Shown here: piece by piece, positions 1-5,680 of the stretch
Numbering within the stretch: position 1 is the stretch's first letter
Layout: every line of letters starts with the position of its first letter
Assembly (NCBI GenBank): GCA_020025375.1
Contig: JAHHSF010000024.1
Span: 1-12,808 of the forward strand
Direction: 5' to 3'
Length of the DNA stretch: 12,808 nucleotides
DNA from: Oscillospiraceae bacterium
Lineage (GTDB): Bacteria; Bacillota; Clostridia; Oscillospirales; Oscillospiraceae
Position numbers and translations under genes: made by a program
The notes under the pieces: model-generated
What the model saw: only the letters and a program-made list of their open reading frames with translations
Told to the model about the DNA's origin: nothing
Database searches by the model: none

Positions 1-181
1 CCCCGTCGGTGAGGACGATGAGGCCCTGGGTCCGGGCCAGGCGGCGGAGGAGGGACAGAAGCTCCTGATTTTTGAACACGCCAAAGCCGGAGGTCTCCAA
101 AATCACGGCATCTACCAGCTGGGAGAGGGTATTTTTGTCGTACTTCCCCTCCACCACGATGGCTTCTTTTATTTTTAACAT
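1..181 (-). CDS. TOPRIM-domain protein, ribonuclease M5-like (DUF4093 type), N-terminal part
   Basis: Only the first 60 codons are inside the window; the gene continues past the left edge. The visible part begins MLKIKEAIVVEGKYDK and later reads LIVLTDG. This is the TOPRIM fold of ribonuclease M5 and its clostridial relatives: a glutamate in the VVEGK strand, then an aspartate after a hydrophobic strand, both expected to bind metal. RNase M5 matures 5S rRNA in Firmicutes. Whether this protein does that cannot be decided from the N-terminus, because many clostridial homologues carry a DUF4093 C-terminal region instead of a studied M5 one. The ATG at 181 is well supported: AGAGGTGA lies just upstream and overlaps the holA stop, leaving a 4-base gap between genes. 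It is the last visible gene of the comEC-holA transcription unit. Confidence 0.75.
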   Translation of the reverse strand, partial: MLKIKEAIVVEGKYDKNTLSQLVDAVILETSGFGVFKNQELLSLLRRLARTQGLIVLTDG

Positions 182-185
182 GGGC

Positions 186-193
186 TCACCTCT
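186..193 (-). promoter_or_regulatory. Ribosome binding site of the RNase M5-like gene, overlapping the holA stop
   Basis: On the minus strand AGAGGTGA contains the TGA stop of holA. Measured from GAGG it lies 7 bases before the ATG at 181. Termination of holA therefore takes place on the initiation site of the next gene, an arrangement typical of translational coupling. Confidence 0.7.
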
Positions 194-1232
194 TGGCCGG
201 GGTGGCGGCCAGCTCCATCAGCAGGCCTACCAGCAGGGCCTCCCCGTCCGCCCCGGTGGACTTCATGGCCAGGTCCACCTCGCCGCACCGGCGGACGGCG
301 GCCCGGCACCAGTCCAGATCGAAGCGCCGGGCGGCGCTCATGAGCTTTTCCGCCGGGTAGCTGGACCGCATCCCCCAAAGTTCTGCTACCGCCCCGGCCC
401 CCTTCCGGTCTTCCAGGGCCAGACGGGCGGAGTAGAGCTGGCGCATCTGCTTGCCCAGGACGGTCAGGAGCTTGATGGGGGCCTCCTGCATATGGAGCAG
501 ATCGGCCAGGACGGCCGCCGCCTTGTCAAAATTCCCCGCCCCCAGGGCGTCGGTCATCTGAAAGACCACCGCATCCAGCTGGGGGGCGGCTACAGCGTCG
601 ATGTCCTCCTTCGTGATGCGAAAGTTCTTGGCATAGGCCCCGATCTTCCCAATCTCCCCAATGAGGGTATTCATCAGGTCCCCGCAGAGAAAGATAAGGT
701 AGCGGGCAAGCTCGGAGTCGATTTCCTTGTCCAGGGCCTTGAACCGGCGCTTCACCCAGTCGATCAGGTCCCCCTGGTCCTGCCGGGCGAACTTCACCAC
801 CGTAGCGTGGTCCTTCAGGGCGGCAGCCAGCTTGGTGCGGGCATCCGGCTTGTACTCAATGAGATCGTAAAGAAAGACCAGGCAGACGTAGTCGGGCAGG
901 GCGGCCAGGAGGGCGGCCACCCCATCCCGGATCTCCCCGGCGGCCTTGAAAAGGTCCAGGTCGCTGACCAGGATGAGGGTACGTTCGCTCATCATGGGCA
1001 GGCAGTCCACGGCCTCCTCCAGAGCCCGGAGGGTAAAGCCCTTCCCCACCAGGGTGTGGAGGTTGAACTCCTCCATCCCGGCGGGAAGGAGCAGGTCCTT
1101 CAGGCGGCCCAGGTAGAAGTCCCGGAGGTAGGCCTCCTCCCCATAAAAAATATAGCAGGAGCCGGGGGTCCCGGCTTTCAGGTCGGCCTTGAGCTGGCGC
1201 AGACCTGCGGCATCGTCTTTTTTCGGCGGCAT
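186..1232 (-). CDS. holA: DNA polymerase III, delta subunit
   Basis: The delta subunit is part of the clamp loader that opens the DnaN sliding clamp and places it on primed DNA. From the ATG at 1232 the product has 348 residues, a normal length for the family. Near the N-terminus, YIFYGEEAYLRDFYLGRLK is the typical opening of HolA, where the first strand of an AAA+ fold leads into the clamp-contacting region. The rest follows as AAA+ plus a helical collar domain. Delta has no working ATP site, and no P-loop is seen. An alternative GTG start at 1241 overlaps the comEC stop as GTGA. I prefer the ATG because GGGAAG lies 8 bases before it, but the signal is weak. comEC followed by holA is a conserved pair in Firmicutes, which supports the call. 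Confidence 0.93.
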   Translation of the reverse strand: MPPKKDDAAGLRQLKADLKAGTPGSCYIFYGEEAYLRDFYLGRLKDLLLPAGMEEFNLHTLVGKGFTLRALEEAVDCLPMMSERTLILVSDLDLFKAAGEIRDGVAALLAALPDYVCLVFLYDLIEYKPDARTKLAAALKDHATVVKFARQDQGDLIDWVKRRFKALDKEIDSELARYLIFLCGDLMNTLIGEIGKIGAYAKNFRITKEDIDAVAAPQLDAVVFQMTDALGAGNFDKAAAVLADLLHMQEAPIKLLTVLGKQMRQLYSARLALEDRKGAGAVAELWGMRSSYPAEKLMSAARRFDLDWCRAAVRRCGEVDLAMKSTGADGEALLVGLLMELAATPAKR

Positions 1233-1237
1233 AGCTT

Positions 1238-3514
1238 TCACTTCCCAGACATGGTATGGATAACCACCGGCCCCATGAGGTCGGTGCGGTAGATGGCGGC
1301 CCCAGCCTCCTCCAGGCGGAAGAGGGTTTCCGGCGCAGGGTGGCCGTAGGAATTGTGGCGACCCACGGAGATGACGGCGGTCTCCGGCCGGACGGCCTCC
1401 AACAGCTCAGGGGCGGTGGAGTATTTGGAGCCGTGGTGCCCCACAACCAGCAGTTCAACGTCAGGCAAATTCCCATATTTCACCAGACGCCGTTCCACCA
1501 CGGAATTCATATCCCCGGTAAGGAGAACGTCGTACTCCCCCACTGTGGCCAAAACGGACAGGCCGGTCTCGTTGGCCCCACCGTCCCCCAGCGGGGCATA
1601 CAGGGTGAGAGTCCCGTCCTCTCCCAGGGGAAGGGCGGTGTTGGCGGTGATGAAGTCCACCCGCGCCCCTTTGGCTTGGGCCAGTTGCAAAATCTCCTGG
1701 CGCAGAGGGTCCTCCGGGGTCACGTCAGGGAGGGCGATTCGGGCCACATCCAAACGCTTTATCAGCTCGGGGACCCCGCCCGCGTGGTCGGCGTGGTAAT
1801 GGGTGAGGACCAGCAGGTCCAGGGTGTGGATCCCCAGATCGGCCAGGTAGTCGGCAGCCAGGTCCCCGGCATCGCTCACCGTACCGCCGCAGTCCACCAG
1901 GACGGCGGCACCGTCCTGGGTGAGGCAGACCGACTGGCCCTGGCCCACGTCCAGGACGGCCACCGTTAAATCGGAACGGGCGTATTCCAGCCGGGTCAGG
2001 CCCACGCAAGCGCAGGCCAGGACCACCCCGCAGAGGACTGGGACGCGGGCCCGTTTCCCCTTTCCCGGCCAGAACAGGTTCAGATAAATGAGAGCGACCA
2101 GGACGGTGAACCCTATGGCGTAATAGTCCGAGGTAAGGGTCACCGAGGCAAAGGGCAGAGCCCCCAGCTTGGGGATGCTCCACAGAAGGTAGTCCAAAAA
2201 GGGGACGGCGAGGAGCCCGAAGGCCGGGCCAAAAAGCGGGAGCGCGGCCAGCGCCGACAGGGCAAAGGCGTCGGTCACCGCCCAGAGGGTGAGCAGGTTG
2301 CTCACCGGACCGACGAGGGAGACCGCGCCGAAATAGTACGCGGAGATAGGTGTGGTAAAGAGGCTGGCCCCCAGAGTAACGACCAGGCTCTGAAGCACCG
2401 TCCGCCTGCCCCGCCAGAGAAGCAGTCTCCCCTTTGACGCCCCTTTTGGCCGGCGGGGGACCCACTTCTTCAGCAGGGGCGGGGCCAGGTATTCGATTCC
2501 CGCCACGGCGGCGAAGGAGAGCTGGAGGCTCACCGAGGCCGCCGAGAAGGGATTCCATAGCAAAAGCAGCATCAACGCGGTCAGCAGCGAGGTAGGCGGG
2601 TCGTTTTCCCGCCCCACCAGGGGGGCGGCCAACCCGGCGGCGCAGAGGATGACGGCCCGCCAGGCCGAGGGAGTGCCTCCAGCCACAAGGGCAAAGCCGC
2701 AGAGGAGGAGCAGGGTAAGGACTGCCCCACCCTTCCGGTGCCTCCCCACCAGGAGGGTGACCAGGGCGGCCAGGATGCTCACGTGCATCCCGGAGACCAC
2801 GATGATGTGGGCCAGTCCCGCCCGGCGGCTCATGGCAAGAAAGTAGCCGTCCAGGGCACTCTTGTCCCCGGTGAGCAGGGCGGCGGCCAAGCCGCCCCGC
2901 TCCGGGCCCAATGTTTCTGTCAAGGTATCCCGTACCTTCTGACTGAACTCCAGGGGCCAGTACCGGGCGGGCAGGGTTTCCGGCGTGGAGATAGGGTCTG
3001 CCTCGGCAGCGTAGACCCGGAGAATGAGACCCTTGGCGGAGAAATAGGTGATTTCCTCCTCCCCCACCCGGTCAGCCAGGTAGAGGGTACCGGTGACAGT
3101 GAGCCGGTCTCCCAGCCCAGCCTCCACCGCCTCCGGCAGATATAGAAGCCCATGGGCGGCCTCCCCGGTGGCAGGGTCAGTAAAGAAGGCCGGGACCGAC
3201 CACTGGCCCCGCTGGGTCTGGGTGGGAAAGCCCTCAATCTCGGCCTCTAAAAAGACCTCCCGCTCCTTGTGCCGCCCCTCCCATGGGGCCAGGGTAAGCT
3301 GGGAAAAAAAGGCGCACCAAGCCAGGGCCAGGACAAATCCAGCCAGAATCAGCCCCAGCCGCTTTCGGAGCCGGGCCGAGTCCTTGGCCTTTCCCGCCAG
3401 AAGCAGCCCCGGCAGGCAAAGTCCGGCGGCGATGGCCGCCACGGTCCAGCATCCATAACACCAGGCAAAGACCGCCGCGGAAAAGGCGGCGGCGAAGGTG
3501 GCAAGCTTACGCAT
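1238..3514 (-). CDS. comEC: ComEC/Rec2-family DNA uptake channel with C-terminal metallo-beta-lactamase domain
   Basis: ComEC is the inner-membrane channel that passes single-stranded DNA into the cell during natural transformation. The product is about 758 residues, full length for the family. In order it shows an N-terminal pair of membrane helices, a soluble DUF4131 (OB-like) region, the polytopic Competence domain, and a C-terminal metallo-beta-lactamase domain. HIIVVSGMHVSIL, near residue 240, is the family's conserved Competence-domain motif. The C-terminal domain contains LDVGQG, the metal-binding THYHADHAGG (around residue 570), LLTGDM and VGHHGSKYST, so its hydrolase site looks intact. 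The ATG at 3514 lies inside the end of the upstream XRE gene. A TTG at 3544 would add 10 residues. Neither has a visible Shine-Dalgarno sequence, so initiation probably depends on coupling. No comEA lies next to it. Confidence 0.93.
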   Translation of the reverse strand: MRKLATFAAAFSAAVFAWCYGCWTVAAIAAGLCLPGLLLAGKAKDSARLRKRLGLILAGFVLALAWCAFFSQLTLAPWEGRHKEREVFLEAEIEGFPTQTQRGQWSVPAFFTDPATGEAAHGLLYLPEAVEAGLGDRLTVTGTLYLADRVGEEEITYFSAKGLILRVYAAEADPISTPETLPARYWPLEFSQKVRDTLTETLGPERGGLAAALLTGDKSALDGYFLAMSRRAGLAHIIVVSGMHVSILAALVTLLVGRHRKGGAVLTLLLLCGFALVAGGTPSAWRAVILCAAGLAAPLVGRENDPPTSLLTALMLLLLWNPFSAASVSLQLSFAAVAGIEYLAPPLLKKWVPRRPKGASKGRLLLWRGRRTVLQSLVVTLGASLFTTPISAYYFGAVSLVGPVSNLLTLWAVTDAFALSALAALPLFGPAFGLLAVPFLDYLLWSIPKLGALPFASVTLTSDYYAIGFTVLVALIYLNLFWPGKGKRARVPVLCGVVLACACVGLTRLEYARSDLTVAVLDVGQGQSVCLTQDGAAVLVDCGGTVSDAGDLAADYLADLGIHTLDLLVLTHYHADHAGGVPELIKRLDVARIALPDVTPEDPLRQEILQLAQAKGARVDFITANTALPLGEDGTLTLYAPLGDGGANETGLSVLATVGEYDVLLTGDMNSVVERRLVKYGNLPDVELLVVGHHGSKYSTAPELLEAVRPETAVISVGRHNSYGHPAPETLFRLEEAGAAIYRTDLMGPVVIHTMSGK

Positions 3515-3725
3515 GGGGCGGGGCGGGGTCGTTGGTACGGCCAAGGATATAGTCAGTGGAGGTCTGGTAGTAGTCCGCCAGTTTCAGAAGCGCCCAGGCC
3601 GGAAGCTCACGCTCACCGGATTCGTAGCGCCGGTATACGCTTCTGTGCATATTCAGAGCCATCGCCACTTCCTGCTGGGACTGGTCCGCATCTTCACGCA
3701 AGTCACGCAGACGTGGTATTTGCAT
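3507..3725 (-). CDS. Small XRE/Cro-family helix-turn-helix regulator
   Basis: A 72-residue protein that is almost entirely one XRE-type DNA-binding domain. After MQIPRLRDLRED it reads SQQEVAMALNMHRSVYRRYESGERELP. This is the classic pair of helices in which the second contacts DNA, followed by the Y-E-x-G-x-R-x-L-P turn. It then reads LLKLADYYQTSTDYILGRT, the usual end of the domain. No effector, peptidase or membrane region follows, so it probably acts as a dimeric repressor of its own promoter. The ATG at 3725 is chosen because GAGGTGA precedes it by 5 bases. A GTG at 3734 lies within that ribosome site and is unlikely. The gene overlaps the comEC start by 8 bases, so the two are co-transcribed and probably translationally coupled. 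A role in controlling comEC is inferred from position only. Confidence 0.88.
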   Translation of the reverse strand: MQIPRLRDLREDADQSQQEVAMALNMHRSVYRRYESGERELPAWALLKLADYYQTSTDYILGRTNDPAPPHA

Positions 3726-3730
3726 TCCGT

Positions 3731-3737
3731 TCACCTC
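3731..3737 (-). promoter_or_regulatory. Ribosome binding site fixing the XRE gene start
   Basis: GAGGTGA on the minus strand lies 5 bases before the ATG at 3725. It contains the alternative GTG at 3734, which argues against that longer start. Confidence 0.65.
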
Positions 3738-3743
3738 AAAGAA

Positions 3744-3772
3744 ATGTTACTAAACGGAGCCATCTCTCACAA
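3744..3772 (-). promoter_or_regulatory. Weak candidate promoter for the XRE-comEC-holA unit
   Basis: On the minus strand TTGTGA (3767-3772) and TAACAT (3744-3749) are separated by 17 bases. Each matches the sigma-A consensus at four of six positions. The predicted transcript would start only about 12 bases before the ATG, with the ribosome site at its very 5' end, so this is a tentative call. The -35 shares bases with the CACAA half of an inverted repeat, which would suit repression by the XRE protein. Confidence 0.3.
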
Positions 3773-3796
3773 GGTATTGTGCCCATATGGAGCCAT
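3756..3796. promoter_or_regulatory. Candidate XRE operator: inverted repeat flanked by two direct repeats
   Basis: The plus strand carries GGAGCCAT at 3756-3763 and again at 3789-3796, 33 bases apart, or about three helical turns. Midway between them, at 3768-3781, lies a perfect inverted repeat CACAA-GGTA-TTGTG. Small dimeric XRE regulators commonly bind inverted half-sites of this ACAA/TTGT kind next to their own genes. Binding by the adjacent XRE protein is inferred. Confidence 0.4.
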
Positions 3797-3822
3797 ACAT
3801 ATCTAAAATATAACCAAAACGC

Positions 3823-3836
3823 TCCCCGCGCGGGGA
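3823..3836 (-). terminator. Possible weak terminator after tdk
   Basis: A perfect 14-base palindrome (five-base arms TCCCC/GGGGA around GCGC) lies 19 bases past the tdk stop. On the minus strand it is followed after a few bases by TTTT and then TTATATTTT. The stem is short and the T run is broken, so it would probably stop only part of the transcription passing toward the XRE gene. It could instead be a protein-binding site. Confidence 0.35.
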
Positions 3837-3854
3837 CACCACAAATTGTAATTC

Positions 3855-4430
3855 TTAGCTTTCCTTGGGTCCTAAATTTCCTTCGGCCCAGTGCTTCCGG
3901 CAAAGGCCGATATAGCGGTCGTTGGCCCCCAGGACCACCTGTTCCCCCTCTTTGACCACCTTGCCGGTCTCGTCGAACCGGGCATTGAAGGTGGCCTTCT
4001 TGCCGCACCAGCAAATGGTCTTGATCTCTTCGATCACATCGGCCCAGGCCAGCAGAGCCTCGGAGCCGGGGAAGAGATGGCCTGCGAAGTCCGCCCGCAG
4101 ACCGTAGCAGATAACCGGGATGTTCTCATCGTCCACCAGGTGGACCAAGTAAGCTACCTCATCCCGGGTGAGGAACTGGGCCTCATCCACGATGATGCAG
4201 GCGTACTTTTGCAGCTCCTCTATGGGCTTGCCCACCATCTCATGAAAGTAGATGCAGGGATGGTTCAGCCCGGCCCGGGAGGCTACGAAGCGCTCCCCAT
4301 CCCGCTGATCCACCGCGGGCTTCACCAGCAGCGCCTTCTGTCCCCGCTCCTCGTAATTGTAGTTTACCATCAGGGCGTTGGCCGTCTTGCTGGAGCCCAT
4401 CACTCCGTATCGGTAATACAGCTTTGCCAT
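3855..4430 (-). CDS. tdk: Thymidine kinase (type II)
   Basis: Phosphorylates thymidine to dTMP in nucleoside salvage, in the cytoplasm. The product has 191 residues, normal for type II bacterial kinases. The ATP loop is at residues 9-16, GVMGSSKT, with Ser in place of the usual Gly before Lys. DEAQF at 82-86 contains the catalytic glutamate E83. The conserved YGLRADF strand and loop is near 109-115. The structural zinc ligands appear to be C140, C142, C177 and H180, the CxC...CxxH pattern seen in the E. coli enzyme. The ATG at 4430 has an ideal ribosome site, AGGAGGT, 7 bases upstream. The reading frame stays open far upstream on the same strand, but that extension is a shadow of mutY. The stop of mutY overlaps this gene's leader, so the two genes are coupled. 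Confidence 0.95.
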   Translation of the reverse strand: MAKLYYRYGVMGSSKTANALMVNYNYEERGQKALLVKPAVDQRDGERFVASRAGLNHPCIYFHEMVGKPIEELQKYACIIVDEAQFLTRDEVAYLVHLVDDENIPVICYGLRADFAGHLFPGSEALLAWADVIEEIKTICWCGKKATFNARFDETGKVVKEGEQVVLGANDRYIGLCRKHWAEGNLGPKES

Positions 4431-4431
4431 G

Positions 4432-5457
4432 TCAATGACCTCCTGAATAAAGTAGCCGCCCCTCCACATAGGGGGCGAAAGCGGAAAAGGCGCTGGGAAT
4501 GGAGTAGGTATGATGCCAGTCGTCCAGTCCAGCCCAGAGCCAGCCCTCTGGCAGGACTCCGTCCAGACTGTCGGTGGCATAGGCGGACATGTGCCATTCC
4601 TTATGGGTGAAAATATGGACGGCGGAGCCCACAAATTCCGGCTTACTGTGGAAAATGCCCTCCAGGCTGTCCGGGTACTCGTACAGTCCGGCCAGCAGGC
4701 CCCTGGGTGGACGGCGACGGAGGGCCACCTTTCCCTCATGGAACAGCAGAAAAACGGGCCGTTCCTCAATTTTCCGGGGCTTTTTCGGCGGTTTTTTCGG
4801 AAAGGAGAAGTCCTGGGCCTGACCCGCTTTGCAGAAGTCCGCCAGGGGGCAACGGTCGCAGAGCGGCGCACCGTTGGGCAGACACACCGTGGCCCCCAGC
4901 TCCATGAGCGCCTGGTTGAACCGGCCCGGCGCTTCCAGAGGCATGACAGCCTCCAAAGCGGCGGCGATCCTCCGCCGGGTGTCGGGCTTGGTAATGTCAC
5001 TGTCGTCGGCGGTAAGGCGGGTAACCACCCGAAGGACGTTGCCGTCCACCGCCGCCACCGGCTGGCCAAAGGCAATGGAGGCGACCGCCCCGGCGGTGTA
5101 CTCCCCCACGCCGGGAAGCGACAAAAGTTCTTTGTATGTAGAGGGGAACACGCCGGAAAACTCATCGGTCACCATTTTTGCGGCCTTTTGGAGGTTCCGG
5201 GCCCGGCTGTAATAGCCCAGGCCCTGCCACAGCTTCATGAGGGCATCCTCCTTCAGTCCGGCCAAGTCTGCGGGAGTGGGGGCGGCGGCCAGGAAGCGGT
5301 GGTAGTAGCCGATTACGGCGGCCACCCGGGTCTGCTGGAGCATGACCTCGGAGAGGAGGATGGCGTAGGGATCCCGGGTCCGCCGCCAGGGCAGGTCCCT
5401 GGCGTTATCCCGGTACCATTCCAGAAGAGGAATAACCATGGATTCTAAAATGTTCAA
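4432..5457 (-). CDS. mutY: Adenine DNA glycosylase MutY
   Basis: Removes adenine mispaired with 8-oxoguanine in base-excision repair. With the TTG start at 5457 the product has 341 residues, and the key residues fall at the numbers used for E. coli: E37 in LSEVMLQQT and D138 in VAAVDGNV. The helix-hairpin-helix LPGVGEYTAGA is at 114-124. Cysteines 192, 200, 203 and 209 form the [4Fe-4S] loop; the first gap holds 7 residues against 6 in E. coli. The C-terminal part, with LLAGLYEYP and HIFTHKEWHM, is the NUDIX-like domain that reads 8-oxoguanine. The TTG is favoured because GGGAGG lies 6 bases upstream. A GTG at 5535 would add 26 unusual residues with no ribosome site, and the ATG at 5439 also lacks one. 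First gene of a unit with tdk. Confidence 0.94.
   Translation of the reverse strand: MNILESMVIPLLEWYRDNARDLPWRRTRDPYAILLSEVMLQQTRVAAVIGYYHRFLAAAPTPADLAGLKEDALMKLWQGLGYYSRARNLQKAAKMVTDEFSGVFPSTYKELLSLPGVGEYTAGAVASIAFGQPVAAVDGNVLRVVTRLTADDSDITKPDTRRRIAAALEAVMPLEAPGRFNQALMELGATVCLPNGAPLCDRCPLADFCKAGQAQDFSFPKKPPKKPRKIEERPVFLLFHEGKVALRRRPPRGLLAGLYEYPDSLEGIFHSKPEFVGSAVHIFTHKEWHMSAYATDSLDGVLPEGWLWAGLDDWHHTYSIPSAFSAFAPYVEGRLLYSGGH
4438..4444 (-). promoter_or_regulatory. Ribosome binding site of tdk inside the last codons of mutY
   Basis: AGGAGGT on the minus strand encodes part of the final Ser-Gly-Gly-His of MutY and lies 7 bases before the tdk ATG. It fixes the tdk start and implies that mutY and tdk share one mRNA. 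Confidence 0.8.
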
Positions 5458-5469
5458 GAAGAGCCTCCC
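5455..5469 (-). promoter_or_regulatory. Ribosome binding site and TTG start of mutY
   Basis: On the minus strand GGGAGG (5464-5469) is followed after 6 bases by TTG (5455-5457). None of the other in-frame starts nearby has such a signal, so it decides the start. Confidence 0.65.
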
Positions 5470-5563
5470 ATCGATATGTTTGGAGATTGAACCTTCACGC
5501 GCCATTTGGCGCACCCGTTTCAATTTTAAGGCCACAACGTCGGGGACGACGCATGGCCCTTTC

Positions 5564-5583
5564 TGCTATGCGTTTGCATAGCA
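5564..5583. repeat. Perfect 8-base inverted repeat at the mutY transcription start, possible operator
   Basis: TGCTATGC and GCATAGCA face each other around GTTT. On the minus strand the repeat begins two bases after the predicted -10 box of the mutY promoter, so the transcription start would fall inside it. A protein bound here would block initiation. An RNA hairpin is less likely, because part of the first arm would not be transcribed. Confidence 0.55.
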
Positions 5584-5585
5584 AA

Positions 5586-5614
5586 AATATATCATAAAAG
5601 GTCGGTCCGTTCAA
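5586..5614 (-). promoter_or_regulatory. Candidate sigma-A promoter for mutY-tdk
   Basis: Minus-strand TTGAAC (5609-5614), a 17-base spacer and TATATT (5586-5591) make a good housekeeping promoter. The start would be near 5579, giving a leader of about 120 bases before the mutY TTG. The leader also holds a short inverted repeat GCGCCA-TT-TGGCGC at 5499-5512. The promoter lies back to back with the one serving the plus-strand gene at 5681. Confidence 0.55.
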
Positions 5615-5629
5615 CCGAAACCAGAGGGG

Positions 5630-5658
5630 AGGACATCTTTCCCCGAATGTGGTATAAT
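5630..5658 (+). promoter_or_regulatory. Extended -10 promoter for the DUF1835/DUF3658 gene
   Basis: A perfect TATAAT at 5653-5658 is preceded by TGG, the TGn extension. AGGACA at 5630-5635 (four of six consensus bases) stands 17 bases upstream. The start would be near 5665, giving a leader of only about 16 bases that carries the AGGAGG ribosome site at 5668-5673. Confidence 0.7.
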
Positions 5659-5680
5659 ACCCTCAAAAGGAGGATTTCTT

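Noticed and set aside
72..1292. A 406-codon plus-strand open frame across holA.
   Set aside because: It mirrors holA on the opposite strand, has no domain or good ribosome site, and its composition (Gly, Gln, His, Val rich) is that of an antisense shadow.
4431..5165. A long upstream extension of the tdk frame that would give a 436-residue protein.
   Set aside because: The extension is a shadow of mutY in another frame. The tdk ATG at 4430 has an ideal ribosome site and its product has the usual length.
5499..5512. Short inverted repeat GCGCCA-TT-TGGCGC in the mutY leader.
   Set aside because: The two-base loop is too small for an RNA hairpin and it has no T run, so it is not a terminator. 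Too little supports calling it an operator.
5479..5556. A possible short leader peptide (19-20 codons) in the mutY 5' leader.
   Set aside because: Its ribosome site is poor and too close to the ATG, and there is no run of regulatory codons or terminator/antiterminator pair.
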